This document shows, piece by piece, positions 31,619 through 43,600 of a stretch of DNA of 64,000 nt. The notes beneath the pieces are model-generated. The model was given only the letters and a program-made list of their open reading frames with translations. It was not told the origin of the DNA and ran no database searches. Location of the stretch: the NCBI RefSeq assembly GCF_026151205.1, contig NC_087079.1, forward strand, positions 1,700,028 to 1,764,027, written 5' to 3'. The position numbers were made by a program, and so were the translations under genes. The DNA is from Bolinopsis microptera. Its lineage: Eukaryota > Ctenophora > Tentaculata > Lobata > Bolinopsidae. Every line of letters begins with the position of its first letter. Within the stretch, counting starts at the first letter, position 1.

Positions 31619-34600
31619 ATGACAACAGTTGAAAGTAAAGACTCGAGCAGCAGCGGCAGCAGTGGGAGCGAGTACAGCAGCAGTGGAAGTAGTGGCAGTG
31701 AATACTCTGGAGACTCTTCTGCTGATGACACTGACTCTGAGGTGAGATTAAAAGTTTGGTATTGGCGGCATCTCAGGAATTTGTCATGTTTTTGTTGGTC
31801 TATTAGCTGGTGTGTGAGGTTGCAATTGTTGGTAGATTTGTGTAAGACTGCTGTTCCTCAAGTTTGAAGTCTCCTCTGTTCTGCAATAATTCAACAAGGG
31901 CAAGCAGAAACAATAGCGGTTGCCATTAAATTTGCAGTTTATTAATGTTCTCTCATGGTCCATTGAGACTTAATAAGTAACGATTGAGCTTCTCAAACAA
32001 AAAGGGACAGCAATTAAATTTTGAAGCTTTCCCGGAAAGTGCTGAACAAAAAGCTCTGCTTAGCCGAGCTACTCAAGCGAATATTGCATACCTTACGAGA
32101 CATAGACAATATTTATGGTATTAGCGAGAGCTTCAGTAAGACTGAACTGTAGCCCAAAATAGACAATAAATGAATCAATACATTTACACTTAACAAAAAG
32201 GTCTGTAATTTTATACAAACTAACCGATTGTTTACCAAACGTGCAACTGCAATCAATGCGAGCGCAATTATCGCTGTCTTTAAAAAATACATTGAACCTG
32301 TTTGAATAGTGTTATTTTAATTATATCGAATTGTCTGCAAAATGGTACATTCAATAGGATATTCTGGCAAAGATGCAAACAAGATGATTTTATCTAATTT
32401 TAAAATACATGGCTGTTATTCTAACATTTTTTGTGTTATAATAATCATATTATGATAATAGTATAGTACACATCAGACGAAATATAAGACGAAATAAATA
32501 ATCCTCAGAAAATGTTTTCAAATCAACATAATAAATATCGCTTCAGTAAGAGTGAATTGTAGCCCAAAATAGACAGTAAAAGAATCAATACATACATGAA
32601 TTCAAATAACATGAATTCAAATAACTTGTATTCTATAGAATTTTCTACCCAAAAATGATAACAATGTCAAAATTCCAAACACTGTAGCTCCTGACTTCCT
32701 GTTTCTCGATTACTGTGGATTATTCTCATACCATTCTGGAGTCCTACACTTTCTCTTGAGCCAACTCCATTGTTTATAACTTGGACATTTGCCAGGCCTC
32801 GATACCATGACAAACGAGTTGTCTCCACAGCACCTACCCTGATTGAACAAGTCTCCTCCTGCCGGAGCACATGGCGTCTTCTGACCTGAAGAGGAAAAGA
32901 GAGTGAGCACGTGACCCACACTTTTTGTCACGTGGTATTAACTCAAACATCTGATCACCTTTTATTGGCTCCAAGACACATTCGAAAAACCTAGGTCCAG
33001 TCCTTGAATATGTAATAAATGTAAGGTGACTTAAACCGAGTGCAAAAAGTAAAAATACTCATTAAATAAAGGAAAAAGTGCAAAATTTAAACATATTTAC
33101 AATTAATAAAAAGGTCTGTAATTTTATACAGACTAACCGATTGTATACCAGACGTATTTGTCATTTATCTCTTGGTAACACAACTTTGACATTTCAGCCA
33201 AGTTCTTCTTGTCTTCTTCTGTCGCTTCAATGGTGGACGCAACTGCAATCAATGCGAGCACAATTATCGCTGTCTTTAAAAAACACATTGAACCTGTTTG
33301 AATAGTGTTATTTTAATTATATCGAATTGTCTGCAAAATTGTTTAATATAAAACAGACGAAATATAAGACGAAATAAATAATCATCAGAAAATGTTTTCA
33401 AATCAACATGATAAATATCGCTTCAGTAAGAGTGAACTGTAGCCCAAAATAGACAATAAAAGAATCAATACATACATGAATACACAGTACACACAATATC
33501 AATAATAAATAAATCAGTGGAAGCTTGAGAAGGTCTCAAGTGCTGAAAGCCACTGCTTAATGCTTATCTTTGGATTTGAGAGTGACATGTGCTACGTTAA
33601 TATACTTCTATTAAATTGTCTACCCAGAAATGATAATAATGTCTAACTTCCAAACACTACAGCTTCAGTCTTCTTGTTTCTTGATTACACTGGATTATTC
33701 TGGATTTTTCTCATACCACTCTGGAGGTCTACACGTTCTCTTGAGCATCTGCCAATCAGCGTAGCATGGACATCTTTTGATCGTTGCTATTATCCAAAAC
33801 TCCCTGTTTCCACAGCACCTGCCCTGCTGGCACATGTCGCCATCACGAATCATTGGCGTCTTCTCACCTGAAGTCCGAGAAAGGAGAGTGAGCACGTGAT
33901 CCACACTTTGTGTCGCGTGGTATTAACTCAAACACATTTTTTAAAACTAGGTCCAGTCCTTGGTATGTAATAAATGTAAGGTGACTTAATCCGAGTGTAA
34001 AAAGTAAAAATACTCATTAAATAAAGGAAAAAGTGCAAAATTTAAACATGTTTACACTTAATAAAAAGGTCTGTAATTTTATACAAACTAACCGATTGTA
34101 AACCAAAGGTATTTTTTATTATGCTCGTCCTCGATGTAACACCACTTTTCGATCTCAGCAAACTTCTTCTTGTCTTGTCTTGTCTTTTTAAAAGTGGACG
34201 CAACTGCAATCAATGCGAGCACAATTATCGCAGTCATTTCTCTCTTCGAAAATACAGGCCTTCTTTCCAGCAGGCGGAAAAGTCACCTGAACGAGAAAAA
34301 ATCAACACAAAACTTATCTCAAAAATTAGTAAGCCTTAACTACATCATGATACAGAGAATTGGTATTCCATGAAGTCAATTTTACCTTTTTTAAACCAGT
34401 CGAATTTATTTTCATCGCGATCGACGTCATAAATTGGGCACCAATTTTCCAGTTCGGGATATTTAAATCTTAAGCTTTCCTCGGGAGTTATGATGAACCC
34501 GTGTCTCTTCATATCAGTCCTTTCCTCTCTCCTCTGTTTCTTTTTTGCCTTTCTTTGTTCATCATCCTTCTTATCTATGGTTAAGACGTCGCCCACTAGA

Positions 34601-37600
34601 AGTACGATTATCAGTAGAATCAACAATGACAGTCTCCAACCGCCTTCAGCCATTTTAGCTTCATAATTAATTTTATTATACATCCATTATTGGGGCGTTT
34701 TCGCTAGAATATAAATTAGTTTGCAATTGCACTACTACTTTTTCAGTTTTGAGATAATGTTTAATGACATAAAATCTACACTAATTAAACCATATAATAT
34801 ATTATATGACCGCTCAAGATACTGCCGTTGGCAATAACAGATAACCGAGTCAACGTATTAATCAGTTTAAGACTGTGAAAGATCTATAATAACAAACTCA
34901 GCGTGACAATATTTACAAAACACGAAGAGAAATGTATTCATTATTAATACTCTGCCTTTTTAAAGCCCCGTGTCATTTCAAAGCATTCTAAACAATAAAG
35001 TGGTTCAGTACAACAGAGAAATAGTAAAACTTATTTTTAACTATTCGGCTGATGAGTTGCTATGAGGCTACGGAGCTTTTCCACAAGCTTTGATCGTTTC
35101 ATTTGTAATAATACAATTAATATTGAAATGTTTTCGACTTGTTGGCGCTGCCCTATTGAAAAACCAAAGTCTTTTATTCAAATTTCTGATTGTTTCTGAA
35201 TAGACTCAGTGAAGACAGATTCTAATGGAAATAAATAGCTGAATAACGTATCGACATTTCTACGTCATACTCATATTCTGAAATAGTATTAATTCAATTA
35301 TAACGATCAATATTCACATTAAAAATTTGACGACGAAATTTATTTCAAACAAAATATATAACTGTAAAATAGTTATCAACCGTAAATAGTTTTTAACGAA
35401 ATCGGAGCAAATATGAACATAAAACTGACAACATTTATCAAATAGGGCTCATCTGAAAATTAACGAATAGCGTGACTTTATACAGGAGATAAAAGATTAA
35501 AAGAGTAAAAGAGATAAAAGAATTAAACGAGAATATTACTATTTACACGTCACTCAACTAAAAACTGTGTTAGATTGTTCAACTCTGTTTTATCGTTGAG
35601 TGTTGGTTTATTTTCAACTAAAAATCGGGCTTCTTTAATCTTTCTGTTGATGAGTGATGTTCCTCTATCTACGATTTGAAGTTTAAGTTTTGGGGGGCCT
35701 TTGTGCTGAGGGTGACTTTCCCTGTAGTGCTTTGCTAGTGGCTTATCTTCGTAAGATTTTGCTGTTGGATTTGCCGCACTACGGTAATGCTCGTCGAACC
35801 TGCACTTGATCGGTCTGTATGTTTCCCCACCATAGTTCTCGGTACAATTGTCTACTTCGCAAGTGATGTGGTAGACGGTATTAGTTGTGGTGCATTCTCC
35901 ATCGGTTAAAGCTGCGCATGTTCTGCAGTTTGATGTTGTACAGGATTTCTTGTCAAGGGGTCTGGAGTCTGTAAGGAGATCCTTCAGTTTCCGTCCAGGT
36001 TTCTCGACAATTTTGATGGGGAGTCCACTATGTCTGACAGCATCTCTGTATTTGCGACTAGTAGCTTCGTTGACATAGGGTAGTTTGAGAATCGCTCCGT
36101 CTTGGTCTTTGTTCTGTACGTTCTGATTAATTCTCTTTCTACGTTTTCTCTTGTTCTTTATGGTTTCTAAGACTCTATCAGTGTAGCCGTTGTTGATGAG
36201 AAGTTTATCTATCATCTTTTCTGAGTACTTCTCGTTTTCTCTGTTGTTAGAGACTGCCTCTGCGGTGTTGTACATACTCTCAACAGTAGCATTCTTTGTA
36301 CGTGTTGTATGATGAGAGTTGTAGTGGAGGGTGAGTGGCTTTTTCTGTGGTTTTCTGTAGAGTCTAGAATGTACTATTCCATCTGAGTCGATCTTTATTT
36401 CCGTGTTGAGGAAGGGAACAAAGTCGTTCTGATTGTCAGGGTAGTCTACAGTTAGTTTGATAAGTTTGTCAGGATCTTGTTGTTCGATGAGGTTGCACAG
36501 TTGCTGAGCTTTTCGTCTGTTGGTGGTGGCTCCGTTTAGATCGTCGTAAAACCTGCTGTACAACATCAAACTGCAGAACATGCGCAGCTTTAACCGATGG
36601 AGAATGCACCACAACTAATACCGTCTACCACATCACTTGCGAAGTAGACAATTGTACCGAGAACTATGGTGGGGAAACATACAGACCGATCAAGTGCAGG
36701 TTCGACGAGCATTACCGTAGTGCGGCAAATCCAACAGCAAAATCTTACGAAGATAAGCCACTAGCAAAGCACTACAGGGAAAGTCACCCTCAGCACAAAG
36801 GCCCCCCAAAACTTAAACTTCAAATCGTAGATAGAGGAACATCACTCATCAACAGAAAGATTAAAGAAGCCCGATTTTTAGTTGAAAATAAACCAACACT
36901 CAACGATAAAACAGAGTTGAACAATCTAACACAGTTTTTAGTTGAGTGACGTGTAAATAGTAATATTCTCGTTTAATTCTTTTATCTCTTTTACTCTTTT
37001 AATCTTTTATCTCCTGTATAAAGTCACGCTATTCGTTAATTTTCAGATGAGCCCTATTTGATAAATGTTGTCAGTTTTATGTTCATATTTGCTCCGATTT
37101 CGTTAAAAACTATTTACGGTTGATAACTATTTTACAGTTATATATTTTGTTTGAAATAAATTTCGTCGTCAAATTTTTAATGTGAATATTGATCGTTATA
37201 ATTGAATTAATACTATTTCAGAATATGAGTATGACGTAGAAATGTCGATACGTTATTCAGCTATTTATTTCCATTAGAATCTGTCTTCACTGAGTCTATT
37301 CAGAAACAATCAGAAATTTGAATAAAAGAACTATCAAATCATGAGACTCAAAAACACTACACGAATCCACCAGATTAAACCAAAGTCTGTATTAAAAGAT
37401 TCATCAGGACTCAATAGATGAAAATATAAAAAGTTTCTGTAACGTTTTATACGGTTATATTACCGGAGCATTGTCTTTAATGTGCCTTATGGTTATTGGT
37501 TACATTTACTATGTTTTTACTAGTTCTTGATCGACTGTCCGGCGCGCTTCGTTTAGCTATAATTTTGTTCAGTAAGTTACAATATTGGCAAGTTTATTTG

Positions 37601-40600
37601 TTTCTTGTCCTACCTGTTCACCATAATATAATATATAATGGAAATATTCGTGCTGTCCGCATTTACAATAAACTTAACACCTTTCAGGAGTCTGATTCAG
37701 AAAGCCTATCTGATGACAATGTAAAGGAGAAGACGTGTCTATCTGTAAAACTCGCAACGAACGGAGATAACCTAGTTCCTCCTTGGCAGATTAACTGTGA
37801 ACCTACCCAATCTTCTGAAATAGATAAAAATAGTCAAGGCGGCAAGAAGATTCTGATCCAAGCAACCCGAGATCAGACGATGGTTAAATCAAGCTTACAG
37901 AAGTCAGTCACATTTCAAGGTTTGTCTCTACCTTTGTGGAAAAATTTTAGGACAAAATTAATACAAAAATGTAACTTTTATCTAGCTTCCTGTTGCATGC
38001 CTGAATAAACATTCCAGATTTTCCCCATTAATTTAGATTACTTTGATGATAATTATTATTTGTGAATCACTTACAGATCGTGATAAAATCACAGAAACAC
38101 GCAAAGAGTGTTTGGTTGGTGTTAACAAAAATATTGTGGCTTCCACCAACAAGTCCAACAAGACCAAGAGAGCACCTGTTGTTGCAACCACAATCTTGTC
38201 ACCTGATGTAGATAACTGTAGCTCTGATGTTTCAATGGAAGTTGATAAAGGAAAGGTTTGTGTACTATTCTTTTTATTTTCTTATTCCTGTCATCAAGTT
38301 TTGTTTTTCTTGAGATGAATCACAAATGGACTGTTCTGTTATGTGCTAAATTTAACGTGGACAAATTAATTGATTTCCTATACTATCTGATAAAGTTTTA
38401 CAAATGCTTCAGCTTAAAAACAGAAGTTTGGCAAAAGATTTTGATGACTTTGTTGAAACGAATACAAAATTCTCCGAGACTCCAGACACGATAAAAAAGC
38501 AGACCAATAAACCAACTTCCATCACAAAACACCCATCCTTGTCTGAAGACTTACTTGCGAAAGCATCTTCTGATATTCCAGACCACCCTATGGACCATCC
38601 TAGCAACAAGGAAGTTACTGATCTTTCGACTAAAACTACAGATAAATCGTCACGTAAAACGAGAGATGTCACTCGCACTAAAACGAAGGTTGCTGTAACA
38701 TCTTCAGGAATTTCAAAGGATGTCTCGGAGGATGTCTCGGAGGATGTCTCGGGTGTGGGAACATCTGGTGCTGCTGAAGATGCTGCTGAAGATACTGCGG
38801 AAGAGTTTTGTTCCTGTAGAGGAGAGGAGTATGGACTGATGGTTCAGTGCGAGAAATGCTCTGAGTGGTAAGATCCACTTTTTAATTGACAGCAGTGCTA
38901 ATTAGCTATATTTTAGGGAACCTTCCCAACGTTTGGGAATTTTTCCCAACTTTCTCAACGTTTGGTTGTACCATTTAAAACCGATCGAGATTTGGACGAA
39001 GTGTCTCAACTTCCCATTTTTAGAGCACTTAATTTTGTCCTCACAGGTATCACAACGGGTGTTTGGATCTGACTAAGCTTCAGATTGAAAATATTGAGGT
39101 TTTCTACTGCACAACTTGTCATTCTGTTGACTATCAGCTCGTTACTATTACCAAAACAAATATACAGCCTGCAAATATACTCGAGGTTTGTATTTTTGAT
39201 TCGATATTAAATTAATATCTAAGAATACTGTCCACTTTTTGTAAAACGTCATTTTGAAAGATATCGGTTGTGTTATGAGATTTAATTTTTAAATTTTGTA
39301 TTAACTAATACACAACTAATGTTAATAATTTTCAGCGTTCGAACGAATTTCCATTAACAAAGATTGATCAGATGGTGAAGAATGCCATCTCATCACAAAA
39401 TGAAGATATTCAACCGGCTACGTCACCTGAGTTGTTTCCGGAACTCCCTTCCGATAATATCCAGGTGCAACCATTTCCTACGGAAACTAAAATACATCAA
39501 TCAGAAACAAGTGTCTCTGAAGGCAAAGTTGCTGAGGGTGATGACAAGGGGTCCTCTGACGAAGAATGGGTAGATATTGCAGTGGAAAACGATTCTGACT
39601 TAAAGTCCTCTTCGACAGAACCTTCTGTTAATTTCATTGCTCGAACGAAGGAGATGCTAGCCAAGAAACCACTTGCATCGGAGGGGAATACTGTAGTTCT
39701 TCCGGTTACCAGTCCCATGGATTTGAAAAGAAACGAATTTTGGGATGAAAACTTTTACAAGCCCCACATAAACGAAGATCTCTCAAGTTGTTTTAGTCAG
39801 ATGTCCATTGACTGGGAAAGTGCAAGAAAGATTTTCTGTCAGTCTACAATTTCGCCTTTGAAAGATGGAAAAACCGATGGAAAATCCTATAGTCAAGCCC
39901 CCAAAACTCCTCTCAGAGGCTCTGCACAAAACACTAGAAGAGAGCTGCTGAATGATCCAACAACTCCAACACGTGCACAGTTTGTACCCACTCCTGCAGA
40001 TCCTGAGGTAATGAAGATATTTGAGAGGAGTCTACTCGTGAGCCCATGCAAAAAGATGGTCCGGCCAATAGACCATCCCTCCCGCCGGTTAAGTCTTATC
40101 AAAATAGACGACCAAGTCACCATGAACTTCGGGAAAAGTCCCTCTCCTGTTACCGCGAGAGAAATGGGGAGGAAACTTTTCTCTGGAAAACTTGATTGGA
40201 ATTCTCATAACACGAATGAAAAAGAGAATTCCACTCCAAAAACACCCACGAAAGTACAAAAAACAAAGGCAGCAAGAAACCCTTTGTTTTCTGACAAACC
40301 TCTCGATAAAGCTTGGGCAAAAGGGTTGGATGAAATAAAGGGTGACTATCCTTTTTACTCTTTAAAGAAGAATCAACAAACTGAAGTAGAAACGAACAAG
40401 AACACAGCAAAAGTTGACCATACCAAAAATATCAGAGAAAGTTCACCAGAAATAGATGCAGCAAAACAAAGTACACCAGAGCTTTCGACGACTCCTAAGA
40501 AAAGCAAAGTGGATGACTCACATCTTTTCAAAACTCCCACCAAGTCAGTTAGGAGAATGAGGAAGAAATCCGTGTCTAGTGACCGTCAGAGTGGAGGTTG

Positions 40601-43600
40601 GTCCCCTGGTGCCAGGTTGCTAGAGCACAGCTGTCCCTACGATCCTACTGAATCTGGTTGCTATTCACAAACCATCGACTCTCAGACCCCTATTAAAGTT
40701 CCTTTAGCGCCAACGTTGGATTCAATTACCAAATATTCGCCTGGAGCTAAGAAAACTCCAAACAGTCAAAATAGCTCAATAAACTTTTGTGATTCACGGT
40801 CATTTGAAATCGAATTTGAAGATTTAGAGCCCAGTATCAAGTCAAATAAATCCCCACCCATATCAAGTGAATCCAATGTGACCGTTAAAACAATTCTACC
40901 AAAGCTCTTTGGCCATCTCGAAAAAACGTCACATTTCACGAGCAGGAAATGGTCTGGTAATAACGAAAAGTCTTCTGTAGAAATTGCGAAGGATCCTGAA
41001 ATGGATGAGTCAGCTGAACCATGTTTGTTACAGAAATATCCTGAGACTGACAAATCTGCTAGTGTTCACTTGAGCGAAAAGAAATCTCCGTCGAAAAGCA
41101 TGAAAGATGTGCCGAGCTTTATTGAGGGACCTGTCGAGGATACTTTAGATTTTGAAGAAAACGAAACTTCGCCAGACACTTCCGCTAAGAATGTTCTGAT
41201 TGGATATGGAAGTGAGTTTTGTGATGAAGGAGAGGTTTTTTCATCTGACGATGACGAAAATATGTTTAGTGACTTAAGAGCAGCTCAAAGGAATGCTCTG
41301 CGTGACAGCCCCGAGACTTCTAAAACTCACAAAACTAACTCTTCGTCCTATCAGAAGGCAAAAGAATTGAGAAACGCTCATTTGAATCAAATAGGCAGTG
41401 ATCTTTCAAAAAATAATACCTCAAATAAAACTAAAAGCAACAGTCAAACGGATGATACCAAGTTGTTGGCTGACAAAGAATTTTTGGAAAGAAACAAGGT
41501 TAAGTACACCTCTGAAAATTCTGTAATGACGACTAAACCAGATGAACCAAAAGGACAAGAGTCTTCTAGCAGCGATTTTAAAAAGTCCTTACCATTTACA
41601 TTCCAACCAATAGCTGTTCATTCCTTGCCAACAGCTCCAAATGCAGAGGCCTCCACTACTGTTAAAAAACCTTTTGCTTCGACTCCGAGAAAATCTTTAG
41701 AGGAAAGATGTGATACACCCTTGTCAGCTTTGCATGAGCAAGACAATGAAGACCTGCCTATGAATCCAGTTTCTCCTGATTCTTACGCCCATAGCCCAGC
41801 ATCCGACAGTAATCCGATAACTGAGAACTCTGTTTCTAATAATAAAAATCCCGGAAAATCCACTTTAAATGTAATTCTGAAAAAGTCTCAGACTTTTCAG
41901 AACGATTCTTCCGATCTGAAATCAGGACTGGTTGACCATGAAACAAAAACGCAGGATTGCACAACTGATATTAATCAGATTCTGATAAGCTGTGAGACTC
42001 TATCCAACCCCTCGGTTACCCGACCCTTGCCCATAACACCAGACGAGGATGAGGACGCTACTTTAAGAAAAGAAGAACCGTCATTATCAGTCAATTATAA
42101 TAGCAAAGCTGAAACTCCTCAGATGAGCAAATTCTTATCGAGTGATGAAATACTACCTTATACCCCCAAAGGACCGATTCAGTCCATCCAACAAACAGAA
42201 ACTCCACTCTCTGCTGCTTTTGTTTATAAGCATGTCGCGAAAACAAACGTCGGAAAGATACAATCTGACGTTGAACCGCTATCTCATTCCCATCATGAAG
42301 AAGTCAGACCACAAGAAAGCACTCCCACTGTAAACTTTTTGTTGAGCTCTGAAGAAACCATGTCCAATTGGACTCCCGAGCCCAGTCCTACAGATTCTCC
42401 TTCGTCTGACCCCATGGATTCCATGCCAGCTAGAAGGAGAATCTCCTTACACGATTATGTTATCCGAAAAGAAACTGTCTGTAACACTCCTGCTTTGCCG
42501 GACTGCTCATTTTCCACCCCCGAATTTGCTAAAAGTAATGATCTTGTTGCCGAATCCCCCTTGGCTGTCGAGCACGACTCTCGTGATCTTGAATGCACTC
42601 AATCTCCTATCTCAATGGAACATGAACTGATATCTCAAACTCCGGAAACTTCTTCAAAACGTGGAGAGCTGGTGGCGAAGTTAAAGTACCATCATCTCAT
42701 ACCTATATATATACCACCTCGGGAGTTTCTGTACTGTAGAAGAGTGAAGATGATCCAAAACATGCTGATCAATGAGCTGATTGGTGGAGCTGAGTTTAAG
42801 AGTTGCCAGCCAATAACACAACCTCTGTATGGTACCCGAGCTGAGTCCGGGGAGCAACCCGACAGACCAGCAGCTAGATCAGAGATAGTGCAGATGATCC
42901 AACCTTCTGATACCAACCAAAGTGACCAGATAGTCTCCCAACCTCCCACTATTCTCCAGCAACAGTTCGCTCCTGTTAGCACCAGAACACCTGAATCCTC
43001 TATTTTATCCTCTAGTGTATCTAAACATGCTGCTCCTGCTGAACAAACTGCTCCCGCTAAACCTGTGCTCAGTTCAAAACCAATGCTGCCCAGTGTTGTG
43101 CAACCTGGTGATCCTCGTACTTCAAAAACAAAAGATGTTACTGATAATTCAGGTATGGGTAATGCTAAGCTTCACGATGATGAATCTCACGATTACTTCA
43201 AGAATGTCAAGATTCCCAAAGTCAAGCGAGTAACCGATACGTTCATGTCAGATTCTAGCGTTCTGAACAGCTATGATTGCGGTCCTGATACTATTGCGGT
43301 TGGGAATATGATTCAACAGTCAATGGCTAATGATGCCTCCTCAGTGAGTCTAGATTCCATTGATAGACCATCGACATCTCTCAACAGTTCCACTGCTCCA
43401 AGTAGTGGAGTTGTTAGCAGGATTACCTCTAACTTGGGAACCTCAGATCAAGCCGTCATACCGTCTGTTGTTCCATACTCTACTCAAAATACAACGTCTA
43501 GAAGTTCAAATGATTTAGAAATGATCAGTAGTTACGTGAAGCAATGTCTATTTTCTGATGAAGGAATTTCGAAAAGCCCGATCATGCCCAGTTCAAGCCA

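Larger units (their letters stand above)
35170..37329 (-). mobile_element. Penelope-like element, 5' truncated, with inverted arm
   Basis: On the minus strand 36555-35170 is a partial Penelope-like element: the end of the RT, then a GIY-YIG nuclease domain and a 3' non-coding part. Its last 774 bp (35170-35943) are repeated in inverted orientation at 36556-37329, so the whole 2.16 kb is a palindrome with a 612-bp centre. Penelope elements are known for such partial inverted or tandem copies (pLTRs). I could not identify a target duplication. Confidence 0.85.

Noticed and set aside
32667-32921. Alternative minus-strand frame over the exon 2 of copy B
   Set aside because: It lacks the Cys pattern, and comparison with copy C supports the other frame.
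36556-36949. Second Penelope gene on the plus strand
   Set aside because: It is only the inverted arm and has no start codon or RT part.
37496-37687. Alternative N-terminus for PHD-LSM11 from the ATG at 37496
   Set aside because: The extra residues are hydrophobic and lie before a good TTTCAG acceptor at 37687. The acidic Ser-rich exon at 31619-31741 fits the following exon better in phase and composition.
39372-39375. ATG at 39372 as the start of a separate gene
   Set aside because: The frame is open back to a good acceptor at 39335 and joins the PHD exons in phase. An internal start remains possible but is not needed.
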